From assembly GCF_025698545.1 (NCBI RefSeq), contig NC_068569.1, positions 15,004,001-15,068,000 on the forward strand: DNA of 64,000 bases, written 5' to 3'. The notes below the pieces were generated by a model. The model had not been told where the DNA came from. It did no database searches and saw only the letters and a program-made list of their open reading frames with translations. The position numbers and the translations under genes are program-made. This DNA comes from Gossypium raimondii. Its lineage: Eukaryota > Streptophyta > Magnoliopsida > Malvales > Malvaceae. Positions 24,201 to 35,965 of the stretch are shown here, in pieces (the first letter of the stretch is position 1; every line of letters starts with the position of its first letter).

Positions 24201-25934
24201 CCATTCTTTTTATATAATTTTAAAATCTTCATTTTATTACCTATATTTTTCTTAGTTGTTGATTGAATATATCTAACTATTACATGTTAGTTATAAAACT
24301 AAACTTAAATTTTAATTGGTACATAACTCTAATATTAATTATGTGATAGTTAAGATGATTAGAATTCTATTCAAATAATATCTCTATTTTACATTAATAA
24401 AATTAATTAATTATCACAATTTTTTCTATAATTATGCTTAATTAAAGTTCTATTTAAATAATAAATATTTTTAAAAATTAGCACATTTCTTTAACTAATC
24501 ATTATAAATTATAATTATAATTATTATAATTATTCAATCTTTTTCTATATTTTATGATTAGTGTTCTATTCAAGTAATAAATTTATTTTAAAATTAGCAC
24601 AATTTTTTAACTAATAAGTCTAAATTAAATTATAATTATTTTTAAAGTTAATTTAGTAATATGATAGAAAATAAAGGATATTATGCCAATTCAAAAGTCT
24701 TTCCAAACTCGTGTTTTATATATATTATTTAATGAAATATTTTTATTTCTTATAATTGAAGATGTATTGTTTTAACACTTATTACGAGTTTGAATAAAGT
24801 TAAAAGAATAATTTTATCTTAAAATTTTATATAAATTAAAGATTGAATTTCAATAAATCAATATTATTTTGATAATTGAGATTTGAGTGTGATTTAATTT
24901 TGATGTTTAGCATAAATAAAATTAATTATGATTATAATATATTAAAATTATTGAATTAATTATTAATTTTAAAACATAATTTCAATTTTTAGTTTTAGTT
25001 TTAATATTAAAACTATTTTCTAACATTTTATATTTTAAATTTTTTCTATTTAAAATAAAATAACAATGTCATTAATTAGAAAGTAAATTAAATTTGTATA
25101 AAATATAATTAAATTAAACTTTATAACTCTTGTTCAGTTTTATAGTGTCAAATCTTAATTTTAATTGGTATATAACTATAATATTAATTTAAATGATAAT
25201 TTTATGCTCTAATTAAGTGACAATTAGTATTAAATAATAAGTATAATTCAGTATGAATACAAAGTCTAATTAAATTATAATAACTATAGCATAAGGAAAA
25301 CATTATTAATAAAATAAATGAAATTGTAGTTATTTTATATTTTATATTGATAATTTGTTATCGAAAATCAAAGTAAAACTCATATAATAGTTTTATATCA
25401 ATATTGATAATAATTAAAGACATTATTAATAAACAATTAAAATTACAATTAATTGGTTTTATAGATTTAAAAACTATGAAAGATATAAGTAACACAATAT
25501 ATTAATTTCTTAATTGAACTTTTTTAGATTAATTTTTTTAAATAGATTTGAGTCAAGTTATTTATATGAATGAAACCGATTGAATTTGGTTGAATTCATA
25601 TTTACCAATAATTCTTTTCATATAATTATAAAATATAGAAATAAGTATAAAATATATTTAGTTTAAAGCATATTATCAATATATTACTATTATTTTTATA
25701 TAATGTTTATCTAAAGCATTTAATTTCTATGAATTATGAAGAATTTTGATAACATGATTTAATTATTATGGTATTTAAAATAAATTTCGATTTATAGATA
25801 AAATTAGATTGATTTAATTACAAATAAGCTTTTATTATTTTTTAATTTATCAAAATATATTCAATTAATTTATAAATTTAAAATTTTTATTAATTTATAA
25901 TATATATGATGTTTTTTTACACTACAACATATTT

Positions 25935-26088
25935 TTAGCGGCGTTTTTACAGCGTTTTTACATGCGCCACAAAAAAACGCTGCTAAATTTTGCGGCATTT
26001 ACGTGGAAAAACGCCGCTATAAAACATGATCTTTAACGGCGCTTTTCCCACAAATGCCACTATAGAACATGGCCTTTAGCGGGGTTTT
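25935..26088. repeat. Left subterminal repeats of the CACTA element
   Basis: Inverted and direct copies of GCGGCG(T/C)TTTT and AAACGC(C/T)GCTA alternate here. The array is cut at 26089/26090, where the gypsy element begins. Confidence 0.8.
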
Positions 26089-26404
26089 TTGTAGCACCCT
26101 TAGCCCGAATCCGACGCCGGAACAAGGTTACGGAGATTAAACAAACAACTCATCTACAATTCACATTTAAATCAATAACCATTCAAATTCATTCATATAG
26201 TCCCTAATACGATCCCTCGAGGCCCAAAATAAACATTAAAAATGGTTCGGGACTAAACCGAGTACTCAAGAACTTTTTCGAAAAACATGTAAAATTTTCA
26301 AAGGTACAGGGGACACAAACCCATGTGGCCAGGCTGTGTGGGCATTTGAAATGAGGCCACACGCCCGTGTCCTTTCCTGTGTCCTCGCCCGTGTCCAAAC
26401 TAGT

Positions 26405-28835
26405 GAGCATACCTTTTAGCTTGCAAGTCATTATCACATTTCTAAGCCTCGCAGATTTGCTAAAGAAACATCGGTTTAACTTTTAACTCAGCTAATATCG
26501 ATTCATCATCTAACAAAGTCAATCAAGTACTCATCGATCTCAAGGCAAATAAGGATTTTCTACTCAAAGCATCTGCAACTACATTCGCTTTACCCGGATG
26601 ATAATTAATAATTAGTTAATAATCTTTCAACAGTTCGAGCCATCTTCGCTATCTTAAATTTAGATATTTTTGTGACATCAAATACTTCAAACTCTTGTGA
26701 TCAGTAAATATGTGGCATTTCTCACCGAACAAATGGTGTTGCCAAATCTTTAAAGCAAACACAATTGCGGCCAACTCCAAGTCGTGTGTCAGATAATTCT
26801 TTTCATGCGGCTTTAACTGTCTGGAAGCATAAGCTATCATTTTGTCTTCTTGCATTAAAACACAACCCAAACCGCTCAATGACACATCACTAAAAATTAC
26901 AAATTCTTTACCCGACTCAGGCAGAACTAAAATTGGTGCTTCGGTTAACAGTGCTTTCAACTGATTAAAACTTTGTTGGCATTTTCAGACCACTCAAACT
27001 TTACATCTTTCTGCAATAATCGAGTCATCGATGTAGCTATCATCGAGAATCCTTTTACAAATTTCTGCTAATAGCCAGCTAATCCCAGAAAACTTTTGAC
27101 TTCGGATATGTTTCTTGGTGGTTTCCAGTCAACAATTGCTGAAATCTTGCTCGGATCAACTCTGAGGCCTTCCGCCGAAAAAAAGTGTCCCAAAAACCTA
27201 ACTTCTCAGAGCCAAAACTCACACTTGCTAAATTTAGCAAACAGTTGTTATCTCACAAGTTTGTAACACAATTCTTAAATGCTGGGTATGCTCAGACTCA
27301 TCTAGGAATAAATAAAGATATCATCAATGAATACAACAACAAATCTGTCCAAATACGGTCTAAAATTTTGATTCATCAAACCTATGAATACTGCAGGAGC
27401 GTTAGTTAACCAAAATGGTATAACAAGAAATTCATAGTGCCCGTACCTGGTTCTGAACGCAGTTTTCGGCACATTCGAATCTTTAACCCGCAACTGATAA
27501 TAACTAGAATGTAAATCAATATTTAAGAATATTGTTGCACCTTTCAGCTGATCAAATAAATCATCAATTCGTAACAATGGGTACTTATTCTTGATCGTAA
27601 CTTTATTGAGCTGACGATAGTCAATACACAATCTCATTGAACCATCTTTCTTTTTAACGAATAAAACTAGTGTACCCCAAGGCGAGAAACTCGGCCATGC
27701 AAAACCTTTATCTGTTAACTCTTGCAACTGAGGTTTCAACTCTTTCAACTCTGTAGGAGCCATTCTGTACGGAGCTATCAATATCGGTGATGTTCCCAGT
27801 ACTAATTCAATAGCAAACTCAACCTCTCTAATCGGTGGTAACCCGAGTAACTCTTCTGGAAACACATTTGGATATTCACAAACTTCTAGCACTAATTCAA
27901 TCTTCGATTCAGACACTTTAGTATCCAATACATATGCAAGGTAAGCATCGCATCCTTTTCTCACATACTTTTGCGCTAACATAGTCGATATCACAATAGG
28001 CAACCCACTCAAATCATTGGATTCAATACAAAGAGTTTCATCATTTTGACATTTCAATACAATAAGCCTTCGTCTACAATTTATAATCACATCATGAAAA
28101 GTCAGCCAATCCATACCCAAAATCACATCGAATTCATCAAACGGTAAAAGCATCAAATCGGCCAAAAACTGTAACCCCGAGTCATCAAAAGACAATTCTT
28201 GCAAACATTATCAATTTCGACATACTGACTTAAAGGGTTTGACACTTTAACCACGAATTCAATGTACTCAACAGGTAAACTCTTACTAGACACTAAACTC
28301 GTACACACATAAAAATGGGTTGATCCGGGATCAATCAAAACAGTTACATTAGCGTTAAAAAGAGAAAAAGTACCAGTGATAATATCTGGTGCAGATGCAT
28401 CTTTGCGAGTGCGAATATTATAAGCTCTGGCTGGCGTCCATGCCTCAGATCTCATTGCAGAATCTCTCGTTGCACCTTGACTACCACTAATATTTTTGGT
28501 ATTTCAGGGTGGTCTCCCTCTAGCAGCTGTATTGTTCGACCTCGCAGTTTGTGCTTTTTCTTTCTCAGACTTCTCAGGGCAATCTCTAAGATAGTGGTCG
28601 AAGGAACCACAACTGAAACATGCTCCGCTTTTCACTTGACACTCGCCATAATGTGGCCTGTTGCAGTATTTGCACTCGGGTCTAGCATTTCTAACACTAC
28701 CCACACTCGCTACAAATATAACCTGGGGTTTAGGATTGGAGTGTCATACATCTCTATCTCTATTAGAATGCCCCGCAGGCACAGTAGGACGGTAGTGATA
28801 TTCTTTAGATTTCTTCGATGTTGACTGATAAGACT
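26405..28835 (-). pseudogene. Ty3/gypsy pol relic: zinc knuckle, protease, reverse transcriptase, RNase H; no integrase
   Basis: In minus-strand order: a zinc knuckle (CKYCNRPHYGEC / CFSCGSFDHYLRDC, 28704-28504); a protease with LIDPGSTHFYVC (28455-28153) and GMDWL; a reverse transcriptase from IELVLGTSP to FIDDIFIYS (to 27302), carrying the gypsy-type F-x-DD catalytic box; then RNase H with [14 protein letters not shown] and [11 protein letters not shown] (26960-26649) and the HPGKANVVADALSRK-type linker (to about 26560). Frameshifts and stops separate the parts. The integrase that should follow is absent; sequence passes into LTR near 26405. It is not functional. Confidence 0.88.
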
Positions 28836-28837
28836 TT

Positions 28838-31453
28838 TGTGATAGCCCGAAATAGGGCCTAATCAGAATAGTAGTTTTGTAACCACAAATCCGAAGTGAA
28901 ATAGTTTAATTTTATAAAGTTTTATTAATTTTCGATTGATTGAAATATTGTGTGAAAATATGGATAGGAAATTTTAATGATTTAGTGCCTGATTGAATTT
29001 TTAGGACTAAATTGAGAAAAATGCAAAGTGTGTCTAATTAGTGATTAAATGACTTAATTGAATTATTGCATGTAATTGGAAGTGTTTATGTGGCAATTAG
29101 ACCATAAATTAGTGATATGGACACAAAAGGGTAATTCTAGAAAAAAATATCTAAGTAATGGGTCAAGGGCATTTTTGTCCAAAATGAGAAAAAAGACAAA
29201 ATAAAGAGAAAATAAGTGTCCATCTTCTTCAAAATCAGAAGTTTGCTGCCAAAAAAATTCATGTCACCATAGCTAGGGTTCTTGATCTTTCTAAGCTCAA
29301 TTGTAAGTGATTTCTTGCCCCGTTTTTAATTATTTTCATATTTTTATGCTTATTGATGCTTGAATTTCATGTTTCTACCATTTAATTTAAATGAAGCTAA
29401 AGTTTAAAAATTGACCCATTCATGATATAATTGTAAATTGATTAGTGATGCTAGATAATGAATGTTTGAAGTGTTAATTACAAGTTTTACTAGATGAATT
29501 TCGATGAAAATGTTGAAAAAGGACTAAATTGTGAAGGATGGTAAAGTGTGCATAAAGTTGTGATTTTGTGAAATTGAGGGCTATTATGAGCATGAAATAT
29601 GATTTAGTAAAGTTTGAAATTTAAGAATTTAGTGAATTTTATTTTTACGAGCTTTGGGACAAAAGTGGAATTTTTGAAAAGTTATAGGGAAAAATGTAAA
29701 TTTGCCAACATGTTGTGTATGAATTGTATTTGAATGGAATATTGATAAAATGTATTAAATTGTGTTAATATAGATCAAGAAAGAAGAAATAGTGGAAGTG
29801 ATCGGGGAAAAGAGAAAGTTATCGACTAAATTACAAAAATAGTCGTTTTGCATCCGAGGTAAGTTACGTGTAAATAATAGTTATATTTTTATAAATTGTG
29901 AATTATATTTGATATGTTAATTAATATTGAATGTGGAAGGAAAATTATTCATGAATTATTTAAGTGATAAAGTGTTTAAAATAAAGTGTTAAGTGTAAAT
30001 TCTCGGTTGAACTTAGGAATAGAAGTGGATACAAGTGACATGTCACTAGAGATCAGTGTTACAGTGTTACAGTGAGTCCTGGGTGCTGGGTGATCTAGCA
30101 TGTGTTGCAGACACCTGACAGCTTGTGTGAGCAGGCCCGTGGACATTTCCAGTGTTATTGATCAGTGGTAGCTTCGGCTACATATCAGTGGTAGCTTCGG
30201 CTACATTTCAGTGGTAGCTTCGACTACATATCAGTGTGACACTTATGTGCTAAATCTCTACGTATCTGTGTATATTCCGAGTGTTCAACGGGATTAATAA
30301 TGAATTAAAGTGAATATGAAATGAAGTGTGTATGCAGGTACGTTTTAAAAGAATGAGCAGATGTGATAAATGTTAAGTGCATGAGTGCATGTGCAAGTGA
30401 AATGGGTAAGATTATGCATGTGTAAATGATTGAAATTGCTAAGAAATGTTTGATTAGTTGTATGAGAGAAATGTCAATTATTAAATGAGTACTTATTGTT
30501 TACATGTAACTTACTAAGCTAATTGTAGCTTACACCTTTCTTTCTTTCCTTTGTTTTATAGTGATTTAAGCTTGCTCGAATTTGGGATCGTCGGTGCTCG
30601 TATCACACTATCATAACCATCTCGGTATTATGTGTTTTCAGAATGTTTAAAACTATGGCATGTATAGAGTTTTAATCATTTTGAGTATGTTCATATGATA
30701 TGGCTAAGATTAGCTATTGAAATGGTTAGTAAAGATTATGTTTTGGTGTTATATACGTGTAAATGGTAGTTAATACAAAGAAACAGTTTCTTTGACAGCA
30801 GCAGTGACGTGAATGTGAAAAATCACCATAAATAGTAGAAATGGAATTAGAGAGTGAATGATATATAGAATTAAATATTATCAAGTCTATTTTACATGAA
30901 AGAAACGTCATAGGCAAAGGAATTTTATATTCTGATATATTTTAACTTTAGTGTGACAGGGTCAGAATGGTTTTGAAGTCCCCTGTTTTGAGTTTAGAAA
31001 ATCATTATAAATTTCACAGAAAGAATTATAGGTCATAATTTATATTTCTAAATTCCTTAGTGAGTCTATTTTAAAAATAAATAAATTTTAACCTTATATG
31101 AATTTTGTACAATGAGATAATTGATTTTTAGTGCAAAGAGGTCAGAACTGTCAAGTAGTGAAACAGGGGACACTTCAATGAATAAACTGTACTAATTGGC
31201 TATACCAAAAATTCTAAAAATTTTATGGTAAGAAGGTATATGAGTCTAGTTTCATGAAAAATTTACGGATTTAAATTTTGAGTTTTTTAACTCAATATAT
31301 AATTAAATTGGTGACAGTCGCACAGATGGACAGTTTTGCTGTGAACAGTGAATTTAATTTTAAAAGCAAATTTTTATGCTCCGAATTGGTAAGTTAAGTT
31401 GGATAACATCTCGTACTTGATTCCGACGATGGTCTTGGGTAAGGAGTGTTACA
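28838..31453 (+). mobile_element. 2.6-kb solo LTR inserted in the gypsy gag
   Basis: The sequence begins TGTGATAGCCCG and ends GTGTTACA, so it has TG...CA ends, with no internal coding region. It splits the gypsy gag: minus-strand reading resumes sensibly across it, with a Lys/Arg/Ser-rich linker between the gag core (31905-31651) and the zinc knuckle. Flanks ACTTT (28833-28837) and AATTT (31454-31458) fit a 5-bp target duplication with one substitution. Length and lack of internal domains point to a solo LTR formed by LTR-LTR recombination. Orientation is arbitrary without coding sequence. Confidence 0.75.
30163..30240. repeat. Three-copy ~25-bp tandem repeat in the solo LTR
   Basis: The unit ATCAGTGGTAGCTTCGGCTAC occurs three times in a row (the last copy has GACTAC). 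Just upstream there is a short GTGTTACA duplication (about 30057-30072). Confidence 0.85.
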
Positions 31454-31459
31454 AATTTC

Positions 31460-31905
31460 TCGTAAATCTCTTTCTCGAATCTCTATCTTCAAATTCAGCT
31501 TTTCTCTTTTCTTTACTAAGTTCTCGACTTTGTGTGCTCTGCCGACTAACATAACAAACTCTTTCAGTTCAAGTATTCCAACTAAAAGCTAATGTCTTCA
31601 TTCAACTCATCTTCAAAACATTTGCACATAACCACTTCAGTTGGAATGCACTAACGGGCATACTTGCTTAATTTGACAAGCTCTCTTTCATATTCAGATA
31701 TGGTCATACGACCCTGTTTCAGCTCTAGAAATTCTTTACACTTTTGATCGAGGAATCGTTGACTTATATACTTTTTTCTGAATTCTATCTGAAAGAATTC
31801 CCATGTAACACGTTTCCTAGGTAATACAGAAATTAAAGTGCTCCACCACTGGTATGCAGCATTTTTCAGAAGAGATACAGCACATTTAACCATGGCATGA
31901 CACAC
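31460..31905 (-). pseudogene. Ty3/gypsy gag fragment
   Basis: Minus-strand reading contains NAAYQWWSTL, WEFFQIEFRKKYIS and FLELKQGRMTISEYERELVKLSKYAR, typical of the plant retrotransposon gag core. It is truncated at the N-terminal side, where LTR-like sequence abuts near 31905, and is interrupted on the other side by the solo LTR. A nonfunctional relic. Confidence 0.85.
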
Positions 31906-32479
31906 GCCCGTGTCTCTACCCGTGTGGATAAAAATAGGTCATTTTTCAAGCCATATTTCCCACCCAAATTGGTACCAACCTACACACATCAATTTGCATA
32001 TAACCATGGCATAAATAGGCATTCAATACCAACCAATATCAAGTTTATAACATGTAATATCAACACATACAACATGATTTCCACAAGCACTTCAATTAAC
32101 CACATATACTTAAGCAATCTATGTATCTCAACACATACTTAAATGGTCAAATACTTACATGCATCATTGTGCCTAAACATATCATGCATACCACTTATCA
32201 ATCTCAATCATTTGGTACCCAAAATACCAATTCACAAACAAGGCATTCACATGACAACCATACATCATATACAATAAAGTTATTTACATATTTACATAAT
32301 AAAATATACTAACTTCAAGCCAAATCAAATGGCTAAATACACAATAAAACATAAAGGCCTCCAATAGCCAAAAAGACATATACATGCTATTTAACCCAAA
32401 AAGACATATACACGCATGTAAATTAAAGTTAACATTACTTTGAATTTCTGCAGGTTCGTAAGTTGTATTCGGAACATTC

Positions 32480-32990
32480 GAAGATCCAATAGCAGTCTGT
32501 TGTTCATTATTTGTTTCTTCCGATTTTGGAGGATTTTGAACAGTACTTAGATATCACAATCTTCTTCTAGGTATTTTATCTGCAATATACATAAAATAGT
32601 TGAAATTTTAGTAACTAATAACAACAATAATAGTACATATAAAATAGTTGAAATATTTAACAAGATCAAGATTTAAATTATAATATTACATATAATTAAA
32701 AAATCGTAAAATCTTACTACATCATAATTCATAAATATCTTCATCCACATCCTGGCGAACCCATTGAAATTGTGTACTAGTACTAGGGATAGTTTCATTT
32801 AAGCTTTGTTCTGAAAAATGTAAAGTTTCTGATCTTTCGTCGATGCCATCTCTACTTCCATTGCCCATGTCAAACAAGTCTCTAGGGGTGTTACGGAGTA
32901 CAACATACAAACCCTAATAAGTTGGATCTTTCGAGTAAAAAACTTGTTTCATTTGAGAAGAAAATACATACGTCTCATCTATTAACTGTT
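32480..32990 (-). pseudogene. CACTA transposase (TNP2-type, DUF4216 region) relic
   Basis: The minus strand reads TYVFSSQMKQVFYSKDPTY, one in-frame stop, then GLYVVLRNTPRDLFDMG, followed by WVRQDVDEDIYEL. The arrangement 'QVFYSKDP...W-VVL...PRDLFDMG' is the pattern of the region after the catalytic domain in TNP2/En-Spm-type proteins. The remainder of the transposase is missing, perhaps removed by the retroelement insertion. The position and minus orientation fit the enclosing CACTA element. Confidence 0.7.
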
Positions 32991-33214
32991 GTCTAGTGTG
33001 AATTCATCGAGAGAAGTTCACCATTGTAAAACCAAATTGATATTTTTTAATTTTGTGAGCAGTATTAACATCAGCCCAATCACATCGAATATACAAATAA
33101 TATTAATTTTAGTTACAAATATTATACAAATAGTAACAAATAGGGAATTGAGTTTGACAATATCATTTTTATAATTTCATGAAATGGCAAAGCATGCAAA
33201 AATTGGAAACTGTC

Positions 33215-34100
33215 TTACCTGAGACAATGTGGATTGAAGCTAAGCAAACTGGATGGCAGATAACAGAAAACTAGATGGCAGAAAACTGGATGATAAAAAA
33301 CTGGATGGCAAATCTAAAGTAAGTAAAATGATCCAATATTTGAAAGAAAAATCAGCAATACAAGACTAATAGCAAAATAAAACTCCAAACAGGTTTAACT
33401 ACTATCATTTGGTCGAGGCTAAAGTTCGAGTTTCCTTTATCAGGCATTGTTAACATTCATTTTTGACCTTAGCAAAGCAGCCAATGAAGAACCGATTCCA
33501 GGGTCCCCTAGCTAATAGTCATGCAATTCTAACCAATTTTAAACTTGTGTGTTTTAAATCACTATCACAAACAAAAGAAAATTTCAAATCAAAGCTGTCA
33601 CCACCAAGAAACCAAATCAATGAAATAAACAAAAGTAATACAAGACTAATGAAACAATAAAAAATTTCACAAACATATCTATATGTTGCTATTTTAATCA
33701 CATAAAAAACTAAATAAGTGATCTGAAAACCAGTTACGCCAAAGTTATCACCACAACCAGCATAATAACACAATGTACTTAATTGAAACTTCAATGAAAA
33801 TCCAGAATTCAGATAAGAAAATTAAAAACAAAGAAAGAAATGAAGCATAATTGTCTTACTTGAGACAATGTGGATTAAAGCTAAGCAAACACACCAAAAA
33901 GCTATCTTTTCAATGTCAAAAGCAACTAAAATAGAAGAACAATGACAAAATCAGAAAAGAAAGGACTTCTAAATGCAATAAACAAGAAAACTGGATGGCA
34001 GATAATAGATAACAGTGTAAATTACTGGAGACTAAAGTTTCAAAGTTCCAAACAGATTTAACTACTATCATTTGGTTGAGACTAAAGTTTTAAATTTTGA
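33215..34100. repeat. ~640-bp-spaced direct duplication inside the CACTA element
   Basis: GAGACAATGTGGATT(G/A)AAGCTAAGCAAAC occurs at about 33230 and again near 33870. CCAAACAG(G/A)TTTAACTACTATCATTTGGT occurs at about 33387 and again near 34047. The two segments are in the same order and orientation. The intervening sequence also has several AACTGGATGGCA copies (33250-33310 and about 33990). Confidence 0.75.
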
Positions 34101-34156
34101 AAATTACAGTAAATATATATAAATCGAAATCAATATAATATAGAAAAAAGAAAAAC

Positions 34157-34425
34157 CTGAGATCGTGCTCTCTGAAGTTCTTGTTCAAGTTAAGTTAGCT
34201 TTATTCTACTCGACTCTAGTTGTTGAACATATGCCTGTTTAAACATATATATATATATATGCATCAGTTTATATGTTATAGACACGTAAGTAAGAAACTA
34301 CACGCAAATGTATGTGTTTATTTCAGTGTATATATGTCTTTTTTATGTTACATTCTTTCTAAGACGGCTTTTCTTTGCAGCTTCTCTGTTTTGAGCTAAA
34401 CGCCTCAATTGTTTTCACGTTGAGA
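34157..34425 (-). pseudogene. TGA-class bZIP transcription factor fragment captured by the CACTA element
   Basis: Two exon-like blocks on the minus strand. The first (about 34425-34352) reads LRRLAQNREAAKKSRLRKN, the basic DNA-binding region of TGA factors, and is followed by a GT donor-like site. The second (34234-34157) follows an AG acceptor and reads AYVQQLESSRIKLT, a stop, then LEQELQRARSQ, the leucine-zipper start, again ending at a GT. The intron position between the two matches the RLRKK/AYVQQL junction expected in plant TGA genes. The in-frame stop, the absence of further exons and the location inside a transposon argue for a dead gene capture. Confidence 0.85.
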
Positions 34426-34834
34426 CTTAATGAACTAATCTGGACAAAAAAAACGTTACAATCCCTAAAAGCTATTACCAAACTAAGGCTAAAAAATAAA
34501 TTAAGCCCATGGACAACAATGAATTTATGGAAAAGAAGCAATAATCAACTACTAATCTATTTTCCTACTAACAATCATATCGTTTATAAAATTCATAATT
34601 ATAAAATTCATAAAATTCATTCCAACCCACGCAAAAAATTCCGTTTTCCTTCCCATTACTGTAAAAGTGATTTCACTAAACTATAGTTTTTTTTTTCGTC
34701 TATATCTAAGAAAATCTAATTTATACATTTTTTCTCTAAAACAACATTGAAGAATGTTAGAAGAGAATTAAAAGCGACGACAGAGGAGTGAAATTTATTG
34801 ATTGGTTGCGGCAAAGGAGTGCGACGGTGACGCA

Positions 34835-34925
34835 GCAGAGGGGACAGTCAACGGTAACACAATAGATGGTCGAGTCGACGGTGATGCAGCAGATAGTCGG
34901 GTTGACGGCAATGCAACAGATGGGT
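34835..34925. repeat. Degenerate ~27-bp minisatellite in the CACTA element
   Basis: Three units of the form GTC(G/A)A(G)-TCAACGG(T/C)-A-GCA-CAGATG are arranged head to tail. The copies are imperfect; the unit boundary was judged by eye. Confidence 0.55.
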
Positions 34926-35049
34926 TGGGATTTTGATTTGGGGAAAATTTAGGGATTAGGGAAATTTTTTAGGGGGAAAAAATAAGGTGTATCATGTATA
35001 TGGGTTGGGATAAAATGGAGGAGAGCAAAACGACGTAATTTCGTTTAAA

Positions 35050-35250
35050 ACAAAATGACCGTTTGCAGCGTCTTTTACCTAACGCTGCTAATGCTCGATC
35101 CATTGCAGTGTTGTTCACCTAGCATTGTTAATGCCACTAAAAACGGCGCCGTTTTGTTTAAAGTAAAATGTTTTTTTGCGGTCTTTTTTATTAAAAACGC
35201 CGCTATTGCTTACCTTTTGCGGCATTTTTATCATAAATGCCACTAATGCC
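35050..35250. repeat. Internal block of CACTA subterminal repeats
   Basis: Repeated GC(A/G)GCG(T)CTTTT / AACGC(T/C)GCTA(A)TGC motifs and GGCGCCGTTTTGTTTAAA palindromic sequence. It resembles the right-end array (36968-37195), about 1.9 kb inside it, which suggests either a long bipartite subterminal region or an older nested copy. Confidence 0.7.
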
Positions 35251-35819
35251 TTTGATACTAATAAATATTTATGGTTTAATTATTTCTTAAATTCCTTTAA
35301 ATTAAGTTTGTTTTGTTTCAAACAGTATATTTAATTTGTAAAATTTTATAATTGTGTACGAAAATAATTTTAAAAAGTGAAACCAAACTTCCTTACAAAG
35401 AGTTTGTATCCACGAGTTTAATTTTTTGTGCAACTGATAGAATTTATCCAATTTGATTTTGATAAAATTCAACTTCTCAAATTCTTTTTTGATATTATGT
35501 CTACAACTACTCATAATTCATTCCCAACTCATAAACAGGAGGATAATACATTTCAGCACACTCAAACTCATGTTCTCTTATATTGACAACAATGCTCACA
35601 CTAATTGAGCTAAGACTCAATCTGCTTAACTTCTCAAATTCTAAATTACCAAGAGGTGGATTTTTATATGCAGAACTGCGGGAATAATGAATTTCTCTCT
35701 CCTTTTTACTTATATAAGCTTTTGATATTAATTTAATAATATATATTACAAGGTACACAAGTAATTAAAAAAATAATTTTATTGCTTACCTAAACCTTAA
35801 AATAAATTGATTTTTTTGT

Positions 35820-35965
35820 CATTTTTATCAAAATCCCTAAACCCTAAAACATAAACAATGAATCCTAAACCCTAAAATCCTAAAACATAAACCTTAAACC
35901 ATAAACATTAAACACCAAACACCAAACACTAAAACATAAACACTAATCCCTAAACCCAAAAACAC
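35820..35965. repeat. Degenerate telomere-like (CCCTAAA) tract
   Basis: Many CCTAAACCCTAAA-, CCTAAAACATAAA- and CCAAACACTAAA-type units occur in a row. A second short block lies at about 36222-36272 (AAACCCTAAACCTTAAACATTAAA). Being inside the CACTA element, it is interstitial and not a chromosome end. Confidence 0.7.

Larger units (their letters stand above)
18400..25916. other. 7.5-kb gene-free AT-rich region
   Basis: No coding region was recognised in this stretch. It includes a dispersed repeat copy (about 18945-19045), a TGCC microsatellite (about 20205-20218), a degenerate 'CTCGA/TTCGA-gttc' repeat field (about 20860-21245) and an A17-like homopolymer near 23372. From about 23640 to 25916 the sequence is extremely AT-rich with almost no GC islands, and it ends at the left end of the CACTA element. 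The short open frames here look like chance. Confidence 0.6.
26090..32455 (-). mobile_element. Gutted Ty3/gypsy LTR retrotransposon nested in the CACTA element
   Basis: The 3' LTR end (minus strand) lies at 26090 (plus reading TGTAGCACCC...). Fragments follow on the minus strand: part of the LTR to about 26400, the end of RNase H/connection sequence, RNase H, reverse transcriptase, aspartic protease, zinc knuckle, then (beyond the solo LTR) gag to about 31905. An LTR fragment with the same CACGCCCGTGT-type motif runs on from about 31886. The integrase, the primer-binding region and the gag N-terminus are missing. Both deletion junctions fall beside CCCGTGT-type LTR sequence. The 32455 limit is approximate; no target duplication could be read. 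Confidence 0.8.

Noticed and set aside
23800-25900. Possible satellite or matrix-attachment region
   Set aside because: The stretch is extremely AT-rich, but I could not find a consistent repeat unit; AT content alone does not support a specific call.
30726-30917. Small frame inside the 2.6-kb solo LTR
   Set aside because: LTRs do not normally encode protein, and the composition matches the surrounding AT-rich DNA.
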